Part shown: positions 45,407 through 54,389 of the stretch, piece by piece
Numbering within the stretch: position 1 is the first letter of the stretch
Layout: every line of letters begins with the position of its first letter
NCBI GenBank assembly: GCA_020638295.1
Contig: JACKIU010000005.1
Span: 1 to 60,663 of the forward strand
Length of the DNA: 60,663 nt
Reading direction: 5' to 3'
Source: Rhodospirillales bacterium
Lineage (GTDB): Bacteria > Pseudomonadota > Alphaproteobacteria > Micavibrionales > Micavibrionaceae
The notes under the pieces: generated by a model
What the model was told of the DNA's origin: nothing
The model's database searches: none
What the model saw: only the letters and a program-made list of their open reading frames with translations
Translations under genes and position numbers: made by a program

Positions 45407-45937
45407 TTATTTTGAGTTATCAAACAGGCCGACTTTCATGTCTTTGGCCTCGTAAATGACTTGTCCGTCGGCTTCGAGTTTACCGTCGGCGACGCCGAGA
45501 ACCAGCTTCCGGTTAATTACGCGTTTGAAATCGACGATATAGCGGACCAGCTTTGTGCTCGGCAAAACCTGATCGGTGAATTTGAGTTCGCCCAGACCGA
45601 GCGCGCGGCCAGAGCCCTCAGCGCCTGTCCAACCCAAGAAAAAGCCGGTGAGCTGCCAAAGCGCATCGAGGCCCAAACAGCCGGGCATAACCGGATCGCC
45701 TTTAAAATGGCAGGCAAAAAACCAGAGGTCGGGTTTGATGTCGAATTCAGCGATCACCTGCCCCTTGCCGTATTCGCCGCCATCTTCGGAAATATGGGTG
45801 ATGCGGTCAAACATTAGCATCGGCGGCAGTGGCAATTGCGCGTTGCCGGGGCCGAAAAGCTCGCCCTCTCCGCATTTGATTATTTCTTCGTAGCTGTAGC
45901 TGGATTGTTGTTTTCCCGCATGCAAGTTCGCAGTCAT
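45407..45937 (-). CDS. fabA: 3-hydroxydecanoyl-ACP dehydratase/isomerase
   Basis: A 176-residue hot-dog-fold enzyme that introduces the cis double bond of unsaturated fatty acids. The active site is visible: His77 in CHFKGDPVMPGCLGLDALWQL, with Asp91. It ends 6 bases from the methyltransferase-like gene. The fur/irr gene that often precedes fabA in this class is not adjacent; a fur-family gene is at 58946. Confidence 0.95.
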   Translation of the reverse strand: MTANLHAGKQQSSYSYEEIIKCGEGELFGPGNAQLPLPPMLMFDRITHISEDGGEYGKGQVIAEFDIKPDLWFFACHFKGDPVMPGCLGLDALWQLTGFFLGWTGAEGSGRALGLGELKFTDQVLPSTKLVRYIVDFKRVINRKLVLGVADGKLEADGQVIYEAKDMKVGLFDNSK

Positions 45938-46050
45938 GAATCACCCGTTTTGATTTGTGTATTCTTCACCCGAATTTATAGGGATATTCACGAGGCTCTG
46001 CAAGCCCTGAGCCGACTCTATTCAGTGGATAAAAGAGGATTATGTAAGGA

Positions 46051-47025
46051 TTACATGGAGGCGAGTTCGTGGTCCATGCATACGGATTTGTAAGTCTCGG
46101 TAATCGCGGCCATGGCCAGCGGTTTGGCGATGGCCGGTTCCATTTCCGGGACTTCGCCCCCGGCGGCTACGGCCAGCATCCGTCCGGCAGCCTTGGCGCA
46201 AGACACGGCCTGATCATACTTACACGTCATCTGCATGGCTTTGAAGAAACTCTGGCAGTAAGGTTCAATGCCGAAGATCAGGTCGACCGGCGCGTTGACG
46301 GGGACATCGTTGGCGGCCAGACCAAAACGCCAGTCGCTGCCTGCCGGGACGCCGAGGCGCACGGCTTCCTGGGTCATGACGAAAACGATTTGATCGAGAT
46401 TGTCGGGAATATTGCAGCCGCGAAAGATCATGCAGCTATCGGAGTTTAGGGATTGGGCAAGGCGACGCCCGGCCACGGCGCTTAAAGAGGCGATGCAATC
46501 GCCCAGTCCCCAGCCTTCACAGGCCACTTTGCGATCAATCACAACGTCGCAAAGTTCCTGAGCCGCGATTTCAAAGCCCATGGCTTTGTGAACGCATTCC
46601 ACCAGCAGGCGCAGGCTTTCAGCGCGCGACAGGCCTTCAGCTTCCCAGCCGATGAGAATATTGTGGACAATGACCAACATCAGATTGTGGAATTCAAAGG
46701 CGCAGTCAAGCCATTCTTCAAAGAAGGCGCGGGCGACAGCGCGGCCCTTTTCCGTTTCCTGATCGATGATGTGGGCGGGCGGCAAGGCCGTTTGTGAGAG
46801 CGCACCCGTTGCCGGATGGGCCTGCATCAGTTCGCAAAGTTCGCGCAGACTGGCCTCCATGGCCTGATCGGGTTCATCGAAAACCAGATAGGTTTCCACA
46901 AGCACCCCGGCGATGTGCTGGATGACGCGCATGGCATCGGTGCCGCGCTCGGCGTCAGTGGCCATGCGGATCAAACCGGAATATAAACGCGCGCCCATAT
47001 CGGGCTTATTGGTCAGTGCAAACAT
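46051..47025 (-). CDS. protein of unknown function, mostly helical
   Basis: A 324-residue soluble-looking protein with no signal peptide and no membrane segment that I am sure of (LMLVIVHNILIGW is short). It has many scattered cysteines (SCMIFRGCNIPDN, TCKYDQAVSCAKAAGRML). Repeated helical Ala/Leu/Glu segments suggest an all-alpha fold. I do not recognise a family. Codon use looks normal for the window, so it is probably a native gene. It follows the SH3 gene on the same strand after about 100 bases. Confidence 0.6.
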   Translation of the reverse strand: MFALTNKPDMGARLYSGLIRMATDAERGTDAMRVIQHIAGVLVETYLVFDEPDQAMEASLRELCELMQAHPATGALSQTALPPAHIIDQETEKGRAVARAFFEEWLDCAFEFHNLMLVIVHNILIGWEAEGLSRAESLRLLVECVHKAMGFEIAAQELCDVVIDRKVACEGWGLGDCIASLSAVAGRRLAQSLNSDSCMIFRGCNIPDNLDQIVFVMTQEAVRLGVPAGSDWRFGLAANDVPVNAPVDLIFGIEPYCQSFFKAMQMTCKYDQAVSCAKAAGRMLAVAAGGEVPEMEPAIAKPLAMAAITETYKSVCMDHELASM

Positions 47026-47126
47026 CTTGATAAGGGCCTTGGGGTTAAGGCTCAGGAAATCTGGGTTTGTGGATAAAACTGTGGATAGTTACTGTGGAGG
47101 GTGCAGAATCAACTGCGTGTATAAGG

Positions 47127-47627
47127 TTAGTCGAATTCTTCGGTCTCGTAAACACCCCAAATGAATTTTTGCGGCATCCAGCCTTTGTATCCGGACGCAT
47201 TAACCTTGCACCATCCTTGTGTACATTCGTCAATTTCGATTAAAACCTCCGGCTCAAGATAGGCCAGTATCTTGCTCTTTTCATTTGGTTTTTTGTGAAT
47301 AGAAATATTGTCTTCACTGTGGATAAATCCGGCGCGATTGCCGCTGAGCAGGGATTTGTGAACCCAGCCTTCATGGCCGTCATAATCTTTAATTTTACGC
47401 CAGATATCATATTCAAGGACAATCTCAACCGGCAGGCCGCTCTTTTTGAATATCCACTGCACAGGGTATTTTTGCCCCGGACCCGAACGCACATAGACCT
47501 CGCTAGAATGCAAAGAGACAAAGCGCGGCAGCGGCAGGTCCGTGGCGCGAAAAGCCTTTGAGGCCTCCTCAGCATAAACTGGCGCGCATATGAAAAACAA
47601 CAGTGCGGTTAAGAGTACAAAACGCAT
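47127..47627 (-). CDS. exported SH3-like domain protein
   Basis: A 166-residue periplasmic protein with a signal peptide (cleavage near PVYAEEA, about residue 20) and two bacterial SH3-like repeats: about 45-105 (VYVRSGPGQKYPVQWIF ... GHEGWVHKSLL) and 115-160 (ISIHKKPNEKSKILAYL ... GYKGWMPQKFIWGVY). Proteins of this kind usually bind the cell wall. ATG 47627 is preferred to 47663 because it places the signal at the N-terminus. Confidence 0.8.
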   Translation of the reverse strand: MRFVLLTALLFFICAPVYAEEASKAFRATDLPLPRFVSLHSSEVYVRSGPGQKYPVQWIFKKSGLPVEIVLEYDIWRKIKDYDGHEGWVHKSLLSGNRAGFIHSEDNISIHKKPNEKSKILAYLEPEVLIEIDECTQGWCKVNASGYKGWMPQKFIWGVYETEEFD

Positions 47628-47720
47628 AGCGCTATTTATGCGCGAGGCCTGCGCGCTGTGCAATAATTTTCGCGATTAAGGCGTTGCGTTTTTTGCGCCG
47701 GTTGCTGTAAAACCCCTGCC

Positions 47721-48713
47721 ATGACTGAAAATTTTGAATTTTCCGTGGCGCCGATGATGGACTGGACCGACCGGCATTGCCGGTATTTTCACCGGCTGAT
47801 CAGCCCGCAGGCGCGGCTTTACACCGAGATGGTGACGACCGGAGCCTTGCTGCACGGCGACGCGACGCGCTTCCTGCGTTTTGATGAGCGCGAGCACCCG
47901 GTTGTTTTGCAACTGGGCGGCTCCAGCGCCGATGATCTGGCGCGCTGCGCAGTGATGGGGGCGGAAGAAGGCTATGACGAGATTAATCTGAATTGCGGGT
48001 GCCCGTCCGACCGGGTGCAAAGCGGGGCGTTTGGGGCCTGCCTGATGAAGGACCCGGCGCTGGTGGCCGATTGCATGGAGGCGATGAAGCGGGCCGTGGA
48101 TATCCCAGTCAGCGTTAAATGCCGGATCGGGATTGACGATCTGGATGATTTTGAGTTTCTCGACCGGTTTGTCGGCACGATTGCCCAGCGCGGTGTAGAG
48201 AGGTTTGACATTCATGCGCGTAAAGCTTGGCTCCAGGGGCTATCGCCAAAGCAAAACCGTGAAATCCCTGTACTGGATTATGACCGGATTTACGCGATTA
48301 AAGAAAAATATCCGCACCTGCAGATCACCCTGAATGGCGGCGTCACCACGATCGATATGGTGCAAGAGCATATGGTCCACGTTGATGGCGTGATGATCGG
48401 GCGTGAGGCCTATTCCAACCCGTATTTTCTGGCCGAAATCGAGTGCGATATTTTTAAAAATCAGAATATTCTGGATCGGGATACGGTCGCCCTCAAAATG
48501 ATTCAATATATTAAAAAACAGATGGAAGAGTTTGATACTCCTGTAAAATCTATTACTCGTCATATTCTCGGGCTTTATCACGACCGGCCCGGGGCCAAGG
48601 CGTGGAAGCGGACCTTAAGCACCCTGCCCTATGAAGACGGAGCCGGGCCGGAGGTGATTGAAGCAGCGCTTGAGGCGAAAAACGCCGCCGTGGCCGCACA
48701 AAACGCTGCCTAA
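47721..48713 (+). CDS. dusA: tRNA-dihydrouridine synthase A
   Basis: A 330-residue FMN enzyme that reduces U20/U20a in tRNA. N-terminal FSVAPMMDWTDRHCRYF is characteristic of DusA, the catalytic Cys is in NCGCPSDRVQSGAFGACLM, and the FMN-phosphate site is around NGGVTTIDMV and VDGVMIGREAYSNP. The C-terminal helical domain holds a HILGLYHDRPGAKAWKR motif. Confidence 0.95.
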   Translation: MTENFEFSVAPMMDWTDRHCRYFHRLISPQARLYTEMVTTGALLHGDATRFLRFDEREHPVVLQLGGSSADDLARCAVMGAEEGYDEINLNCGCPSDRVQSGAFGACLMKDPALVADCMEAMKRAVDIPVSVKCRIGIDDLDDFEFLDRFVGTIAQRGVERFDIHARKAWLQGLSPKQNREIPVLDYDRIYAIKEKYPHLQITLNGGVTTIDMVQEHMVHVDGVMIGREAYSNPYFLAEIECDIFKNQNILDRDTVALKMIQYIKKQMEEFDTPVKSITRHILGLYHDRPGAKAWKRTLSTLPYEDGAGPEVIEAALEAKNAAVAAQNAA

Positions 48714-48760
48714 TTCATCTAATTTCGTGTATTTTTAAGCTGAATGAGAGGTTTATGGCG

Positions 48761-49891
48761 ATGTCCGATACCGATGAATGGCAGCTTTTAGAGACGTACG
48801 AGACGAAGAAATTCATTGAAGACGTACGCGACGAGGCCTTCAAGGGGCTGTTTGAGGGTCCCGATTATGAATTATGGACGCGAAATTTACAATTTTTGGA
48901 CGGCTACAGCCATTACATCCTTTGCAACAGAGGGATGTTTCCGCCTTTTGCCCTGCATTATATCAGCAATGGCGATAATCATTATTATCTGGACGGGTCC
49001 GAGCACTCTTTGGAGCTGCTGATCGGTCATGGAGCGTTGCGCCTGACCGAAGACAACGTTCTGGATTATATCCAGTTTCATAGCGATGTGACATTTTATC
49101 CCTACCGCAAGGTTAAATTTATCATCGATCCGGCCCGCAGCCCCTATTCCGGGGCCAGCGCGATGAGCCATCACTTCAAGACATTGAAATATCATGAAAA
49201 GTTTGAGCTTGAAGATCATGAAGACGATTTGTGTTTTTATGTCCGCATGCCCTTGCTTTATAACGGCGAGACGATGGATGGACGCGTACAGGTGATGAAG
49301 CACGGGGAAATCAACATTCTCGAGCCGGTTAAAATTCCGTTGATGGACGGGAAGCGCGACCACGCGCCGCTGGATTATGACCATTTGCGAGAAAAAGAGC
49401 TTTTGGAGCAAAATCTGGAGGTTTTGCTGCAATCTGAGGAAGGTAAACGGCTCTGGGAAACGGTCGAAAGCTATCATGGGCAGTTGAAATTCGTTTCAGG
49501 GGTCGGAAGCAACGGGCTGGCTGTTGCCGCCAATGCGACGGGGTATATTGTCGCGCCGGAAAATATTGAAACGTACAGCCCTTACCAAGTCATTACAATG
49601 ATTGGCGTTTTGCGGGAGATGGAGCTGATGCTGATGGGGAAAAAGCGCCCCGATCCGCATGGCGAGCTGCACGAGGTTCTCGAGCATCACGTGGCGATAA
49701 ATTTGGATATTTTTCTAGAAATATGTATAATTGTAGAAGAATTGGTGAGCGCGGGTTACGAAGAAGTTTTACGCAAGTTTAAGGAATCCGGTTTTGCCGA
49801 TTTTTACAGCGGCTACAAGAACAGAATGGCGAATGAAGAGATGGCCCGAATTATTGCGAAAATGTACAACATAAAGGTGGTGGAAGAATGA
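48761..49891 (+). CDS. protein of unknown function, coupled to the next gene
   Basis: A 376-residue cytoplasmic-looking protein with no signal or membrane segment. The sequence is acidic and Tyr/His-rich in the first half (DGYSHYILCNRGMFPP), with a helical C-terminal half (HHVAINLDIFLEICIIVEELV). GAGAGG is 9 bases before ATG 48761 and only 3 before ATG 48755, so I prefer 48761. It overlaps the next gene by four bases (ATGA). No family recognised. Confidence 0.65.
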   Translation: MSDTDEWQLLETYETKKFIEDVRDEAFKGLFEGPDYELWTRNLQFLDGYSHYILCNRGMFPPFALHYISNGDNHYYLDGSEHSLELLIGHGALRLTEDNVLDYIQFHSDVTFYPYRKVKFIIDPARSPYSGASAMSHHFKTLKYHEKFELEDHEDDLCFYVRMPLLYNGETMDGRVQVMKHGEINILEPVKIPLMDGKRDHAPLDYDHLREKELLEQNLEVLLQSEEGKRLWETVESYHGQLKFVSGVGSNGLAVAANATGYIVAPENIETYSPYQVITMIGVLREMELMLMGKKRPDPHGELHEVLEHHVAINLDIFLEICIIVEELVSAGYEEVLRKFKESGFADFYSGYKNRMANEEMARIIAKMYNIKVVEE

Positions 49892-50181
49892 GCGGACCCT
49901 CTATGGCCTCACAGGCCTCAGCAAAACAGTCTGGTGGATCGTTTAGTTCCGGCTTTGCAAATATGCCGCCGACGCAATATAAGGGTTTTGAGCATGGCTA
50001 TATCCGGCTGGGCAACGTGCCTTATGAGGCGTTTGGACTAAAACGCAACCGCTATCGTCCGATTATGACGTTTGGCAACCCGGCGGATTTTGTCGGCGGA
50101 CCGCGTAATTCCGGAGATAGTGCAACGATGCAGGTTGCTCAGGGCGGCGGGTCGTTTGCGACTGCGACGCGGCAGAGCTAG
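49888..50181 (+). CDS. small Gly/Ser-rich protein of unknown function
   Basis: A 97-residue protein, low complexity at both ends (Ser, Gly, Ala, Gln) with a central conserved-looking part (YKGFEHGYIRLGNVPYEAFG). Its start overlaps the stop of the preceding unknown gene (ATGA), suggesting a two-protein unit. It converges with sufA and overlaps its end by 4 bases. Confidence 0.6.
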   Translation: MSGPSMASQASAKQSGGSFSSGFANMPPTQYKGFEHGYIRLGNVPYEAFGLKRNRYRPIMTFGNPADFVGGPRNSGDSATMQVAQGGGSFATATRQS

Positions 50182-50534
50182 GCCTTTTTGCCCTCTTCTT
50201 TTCGTTCGACGTGAAAGCTTTCGCCGCAACCACAGCGGCCGGTTTCGTTGGGGTTTTGGAAATCAAAACGAGCGTTGCCCAACTCATCGGTGATGTAATC
50301 AATGGTCATGCCGATCAGCATCCATGAATAGATTTTCGGGATATAGATAACGGCGCCGTTATTTTCGATGAGATCGTCATTTTCGAGGCCATCGACAGCG
50401 TATTCCATGGCGTATGAATTGCCCGAGCAACCGGTGGTTCTGACTGAGAGACGTAGGCCGAGCATTCCTGCAGGTGCTTTTTCCAGCAGGATTTTAATAT
50501 GGTCACGGGCGGCATCTGTTATCGTGATATTCAA
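50178..50534 (-). CDS. sufA: A-type Fe-S carrier (SufA/IscA family)
   Basis: A 118-residue HesB-fold protein that carries Fe-S clusters to apo-targets. The three ligand cysteines are Cys36 (TTGCSGNSY) and Cys101/Cys103 (RCGCGESF). It is the last gene of the suf cluster, 7 bases after sufT. Confidence 0.93.
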   Translation of the reverse strand: MNITITDAARDHIKILLEKAPAGMLGLRLSVRTTGCSGNSYAMEYAVDGLENDDLIENNGAVIYIPKIYSWMLIGMTIDYITDELGNARFDFQNPNETGRCGCGESFHVERKEEGKKA

Positions 50535-50541
50535 ACGCCCC

Positions 50542-50967
50542 TCACATGAACATATTCAGTTGCATTTTGGCGGTTTCAGCCATCATCGCCGGGCTCCACG
50601 GCGGGTCCCAGACGATTTCGACATCGACTTCGCCGACGCCGTCAATCGGCAGCAGCGCGCCCTGCACCCAGCCGGGCATTTCCTGCGCCACCGGGCAGCC
50701 CGGCGAGGTCAGGGTCATTTTGACCTCGACATCATGAACGCCATCCTTTTCCTCGGCGATTTTCACCGCATAAATCAGGCCGAGTTCATAAATGTTGACC
50801 GGGATTTCCGGGTCGTAGATTTCTCTGAGCGCGGTTAGCATCACGGGCCAGAGCGTATGATCCTGCGGCACATCGGCGTTTTGCGGCTCGGCCAGTTCGT
50901 CATAGACGTTCTTGCACGGCTCTTTGTCGGTCTTTTTCGATTCGGTTTTCTTTACCTGCTCACTCAT
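50542..50967 (-). CDS. sufT: SufT-type Fe-S assembly factor (DUF59/MIP18)
   Basis: A 141-residue protein: a charged N-terminal tail (about 1-40) then a MIP18 domain with LREIYDPEIPVNIYELGLIY and LTSPGCPVAQEMPGWV, including the conserved Cys. It helps mature Fe-S proteins. It sits between sufS and sufA, separated from sufS by the GIY-YIG element. Confidence 0.92.
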   Translation of the reverse strand: MSEQVKKTESKKTDKEPCKNVYDELAEPQNADVPQDHTLWPVMLTALREIYDPEIPVNIYELGLIYAVKIAEEKDGVHDVEVKMTLTSPGCPVAQEMPGWVQGALLPIDGVGEVDVEIVWDPPWSPAMMAETAKMQLNMFM

Positions 50968-50972
50968 TTTAC

Positions 50973-51327
50973 GTCATCCCGGACTTGTTCCGGGATCCAT
51001 TTATCCCGTAGCTATACCGTTGTATAAATCTTCCCAGTGCGGATTATATTCGTTAATCACATTGAGTTTCCACTGGCGTTTCCAGTTTTTGATCTGTTTT
51101 TCCCTTTTTATAGCACTTTCAGGATTATCAAACTGTTCATAGTAAACAAGATCTTTCACGCCATACTTTTTTGTAAAACCGTCTGCTACGCCTTGTTTAT
51201 GCTCCCATACACGCCGAATGAGGTCTGAAGTCACACCTGTGTATATTGCGCCGTATTTCTTGCTGGCGAGCATATAAACATACATTTTCGTATTCCACGA
51301 TGGATCCTGAAACACGTTCAGGATGAC
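50973..51327. mobile_element. palindromic repeat pair enclosing a GIY-YIG nuclease gene
   Basis: The left half GTCATCCCGG...CCGGGATCC (50973-50997) and the right half GGATCCTGAA...TTCAGGATGAC (51302-51327) are inverted copies of the dispersed repeat's ends. The nuclease gene fills the space almost exactly, its stop codon lying just past the left half. The unit interrupts the suf operon between sufS and sufT. Confidence 0.5.
51001..51285 (-). CDS. GIY-YIG nuclease-domain protein
   Basis: A 94-residue single-domain GIY-YIG nuclease of the UvrC/Slx1-like small type: MYVYMLASKKYGAIYTGVTSDLIRRVWEHK gives the two Tyr motifs and the catalytic Arg, with a Glu in the LVYYEQ region. ATG 51285 is chosen; the longer frame runs into the palindromic repeat. 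Genes of this type are often found next to such repeats in alphaproteobacteria, so a role in repeat spread is plausible but unproved. Confidence 0.85.
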   Translation of the reverse strand: MYVYMLASKKYGAIYTGVTSDLIRRVWEHKQGVADGFTKKYGVKDLVYYEQFDNPESAIKREKQIKNWKRQWKLNVINEYNPHWEDLYNGIATG

Positions 51328-51337
51328 GTTTGAAACG

Positions 51338-52558
51338 TTAATCGAGCATATCCTTTACCTTGCGCAGCCCTTTTACCAGCTGGTCGATGTCCTGTCTATT
51401 GGAATACAGCCCCAGCGAAGCGCGGACCGTGCCCTCGATTCCGAAACGCTGCATCAGCGGCATGCAGCAATGATGACCGGCGCGTACAGCGACGCCGCAC
51501 TGGTCGAGGATCATGCCGATATCGGAGGGGTGCGCGCCTTCAAGAGTGAATGGAAAAATGCTTTGCGTGTTACTCCCATTATAGAGTTTAATGCCTTTCA
51601 CCTCTTCCAGCGCCTGAGCGGCATAATCGGCGAGCGCCCGCTCATAGGCCTGTATGTTCTCCATCCCTATATCCATAAGGTAATCCACTGCCGCGCCGAG
51701 GCCGATCACTTCGACAATCGCTGGTGTGCCGGCTTCGAAACGGTATGGCGGTTCTTTGAAGGTGGTGCCGTCAAAGCTGACGCGTTCGATCATATCGCCG
51801 CCGCCTTGATAGGGCGGCATGGTTTCAAGACTTTCGGTTTTACCGTAAAGTACGCCGATGCCGGTAGGACCGTAGAGTTTATGCCCGGTAAAAGTATAAA
51901 AATCGCAATCCATTTCAGCGACGTTTATCGCCCCGTGCACAACAGCTTGCGTCCCGTCAATCAAGACTTTGATTTCAGGATTAAATTTGCGCGCTTTTTC
52001 TATGATTTCATTAACAAAGTTAACTGTTCCGATTGCGTTTGAAATATGGACGCAAGCGACCAGTTTTGTTTTTTCATTCAGCAAATTTTCGTATGTATCA
52101 TAATCAAGGTGTCCGTTCTCGAGAACCGGAATAATCCTAATCGTGAAGCCAATGTCTTTTTGCAGCAATTGCCAGGGGACGATATTGGCGTGATGCTCCA
52201 TCGCGGTCAAAATGATCTCATCACCCTGTTTCAGGTGCGTACGCCCCCATGTTTGGGCGACGAGATTGATGCTTTCGGTGGCATTGCGGGTGAAAACGAT
52301 CTCTTTTTCAGATTTAGCGCCAATAAAGCGGGCGATTTTTGCGCGTACAGCCTCAAAACCTGCCGTTAGGTCCTGAGAAATGCGATAGAGGCCGCGATGA
52401 ATGTTGGAATAGCCGGTTTCAAGCACCGCGTCCATCGCGTCAATGACGCTTTGGGGTTTTTGCGCGCTGGCGGCGGTATCGAGGAAAGCCAAAGGCTTAC
52501 CGTTCATGGTCTGAGCCAGCACGGGGAAATCGGCGCGATAATTGGGGCTATCTGTCAT
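51338..52558 (-). CDS. sufS: cysteine desulfurase SufS
   Basis: A 406-residue PLP enzyme supplying sulfur for Fe-S clusters. The PLP lysine is in YTFTGHKLYGPTGIGVLYG and the active Cys in RAGHHCCMPLM. ATG 52558 overlaps the sufD stop by four bases (ATGA); the frame extends to 52582 but the overlap supports the shorter start. Confidence 0.95.
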   Translation of the reverse strand: MTDSPNYRADFPVLAQTMNGKPLAFLDTAASAQKPQSVIDAMDAVLETGYSNIHRGLYRISQDLTAGFEAVRAKIARFIGAKSEKEIVFTRNATESINLVAQTWGRTHLKQGDEIILTAMEHHANIVPWQLLQKDIGFTIRIIPVLENGHLDYDTYENLLNEKTKLVACVHISNAIGTVNFVNEIIEKARKFNPEIKVLIDGTQAVVHGAINVAEMDCDFYTFTGHKLYGPTGIGVLYGKTESLETMPPYQGGGDMIERVSFDGTTFKEPPYRFEAGTPAIVEVIGLGAAVDYLMDIGMENIQAYERALADYAAQALEEVKGIKLYNGSNTQSIFPFTLEGAHPSDIGMILDQCGVAVRAGHHCCMPLMQRFGIEGTVRASLGLYSNRQDIDQLVKGLRKVKDMLD

Positions 52559-53514
52559 ATTTTCAGCGCGCTGTGCAGCCATTGTTCCGTTTCTTTCAGG
52601 ATTTCATCGCGAATTTTCTCATCCACAATTTTGTCCACAACTTCATCCACAAAAGACTGGATGAGTAAAAACCGCGCTTGCGCTTCGTTGAGGCCGCGTT
52701 GGCGCAGATAAAAGAGCGGCTCTTCGTCTAACTGGCCGGTTGTGGCGCCGTGCGAGCATTTCACATCGTCGGCGTAGATTTCCAGCTCCGGTTTGGTGTC
52801 CATTTCCGCCTGCGGCGAAAGCAAAAGCGCGTTAGAAAGCTGGTAGGCGTCTGTTTTCTGCGCGATTTGGTGTACGTGTACCTTACCCTGAAAAACGCCG
52901 TGGGCTTTATCATCCAGCAGGGAACGGTAAAACTGGCTGGAGCTGCCATTGGGGGCCTGATGCTCGATCAGAATGGTGGTGTCGCCGTGTTGCTCCCCGT
53001 TCAGTAAGTTCACCCCATTGAGGGAGATTTCGGCGTTTTCGCCGTCAATTGCGGCCTGAATCTCATGACGCGAGAGTTTGGCGCCCATGTTGAGAGAAAA
53101 ACTGTTATAAACGGCGTCACGCGCGGCTTTAAGGCTGGCCATATTGGTGTTTACGGCCTCAGCTGCGTCATTTTGGATGCGGATATGGTGGAGAATAGCG
53201 CCTTGGCCCAGTTCGATTTCAGTGGCCATGTTCTTCCAGTACGCACCTTCGCCATTGTGGCGCTCAATGATGGTGGCCTGCGCTCCACTTTCCAGCACGA
53301 TCTTCAAGCGCGGCTGGGTGTGCTGGCCTGCGGAGGCTGTGAACAGGATATCCTCGGGTTGTTCACAAACTTGTCCACCGTTTTTGTGGATAACAACCTC
53401 TTGCGGGGCATCCGCCAGAACGAGATTCGCCGGCAAGGCGCGCGGCAAATTGGTGTATTTCCAAGCCTCGTCTTTCGGTGTCGGCAGGTTATTTACGTTT
53501 AATGGATACATCAT
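52555..53514 (-). CDS. sufD: Fe-S assembly scaffold protein SufD
   Basis: A 319-residue SufD, partner of SufB in the SufBC2D scaffold. An N-terminal WKYTNLPR segment and a beta-helix core with VKCSHGATTGQLDEEPLFYLRQRGL are family marks. It is shorter than the E. coli protein (423). It is separated from sufC by a palindromic repeat and coupled to sufS. Confidence 0.92.
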   Translation of the reverse strand: MMYPLNVNNLPTPKDEAWKYTNLPRALPANLVLADAPQEVVIHKNGGQVCEQPEDILFTASAGQHTQPRLKIVLESGAQATIIERHNGEGAYWKNMATEIELGQGAILHHIRIQNDAAEAVNTNMASLKAARDAVYNSFSLNMGAKLSRHEIQAAIDGENAEISLNGVNLLNGEQHGDTTILIEHQAPNGSSSQFYRSLLDDKAHGVFQGKVHVHQIAQKTDAYQLSNALLLSPQAEMDTKPELEIYADDVKCSHGATTGQLDEEPLFYLRQRGLNEAQARFLLIQSFVDEVVDKIVDEKIRDEILKETEQWLHSALKI

Positions 53515-53516
53515 TC

Positions 53517-53592
53517 GTCATTGCGAGCGCAGCGAAGCAATCCAGCCCTGTAGATGGATTGCCGCATCGGGCTTCGCCCTCCTCGCAACGAC
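53517..53592. repeat. dispersed palindromic repeat between sufC and sufD
   Basis: GTCATTGCGAG (53517-53527) and CTCGCAACGAC (53582-53592) bound it, with GAAGCAATCCAG inside; same family as the 27481 copy. Confidence 0.75.
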
Positions 53593-53610
53593 ATTGATAC
53601 CAAAAACATC

Positions 53611-54372
53611 TTAAGCCACCTCATCAAGAAACTCGGCATAGCCAGTTGCTTCCAGCTCTTTCGCCAATTCCGGGCCGCCGGTTTTAACAATCTTACCCTT
53701 GGCCAGTACATGCACAACATCGGGCCGGATATAGTCCAAAAGGCGCTGATAGTGCGTAATCACGAGGAAGGAACGGTCGGGTGAGCGCATCGCATTGACG
53801 CCGTCGGCAACGACTTTCAGCGCGTCGATGTCCAGACCGCTGTCGGTTTCGTCAAGGACGCAGAATTTCGGCTCGAGCATCGCCATTTGCAGCACTTCAT
53901 TGCGTTTTTTCTCACCGCCGGAAAAGCCAACATTCACGCTGCGTTTCATCATATCATCGGCAATACCAAGTCTGGCGCAAGCCGCCTTAATACGTTTAAG
54001 CATGGCCAGCGCGTCGAGCTCATCCGCCCCGCGTTGCTTGCGGATCGAATTGATTGCGGTTTTGAGGAAGGTACTCATATTCACGCCGGGAATCTCCACC
54101 GGGTATTGGAAGGCGAGAAACAAGCCAGCGGCCGCGCGTTCTTCCGGCTCCAGATCCAGTAAATCTATGCCATCCAGCTCGACTGTGCCGCCGGTAACCT
54201 CATAATCCTCACGCCCGGCCAACACATAAGACAGGGTCGATTTGCCCGAGCCGTTCGGCCCCATGATCGCATGGACCTGCCCTGCCGGTACGTCAAGGCT
54301 GATCCCTTTCAGGATTTCCCTAGCCCCATCGTCAGTTTCGATAGATGCGTGAAGATCTTCGATATGCAGCAT
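53611..54372 (-). CDS. sufC: Fe-S assembly ATPase SufC
   Basis: A 253-residue ABC-type ATPase. Walker A GPNGSGKST near residue 37, the SufC signature segment GFSGGEKKRNEVLQMAMLEP and Walker B FCVLDETDSGLD. The start MLHIEDL at 54372 is preferred; the upstream extension is basic and not family-like. It follows the small membrane protein gene after 17 bases. Confidence 0.95.
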   Translation of the reverse strand: MLHIEDLHASIETDDGAREILKGISLDVPAGQVHAIMGPNGSGKSTLSYVLAGREDYEVTGGTVELDGIDLLDLEPEERAAAGLFLAFQYPVEIPGVNMSTFLKTAINSIRKQRGADELDALAMLKRIKAACARLGIADDMMKRSVNVGFSGGEKKRNEVLQMAMLEPKFCVLDETDSGLDIDALKVVADGVNAMRSPDRSFLVITHYQRLLDYIRPDVVHVLAKGKIVKTGGPELAKELEATGYAEFLDEVA

Positions 54373-54389
54373 TTTTACGCGTTCTTTCC

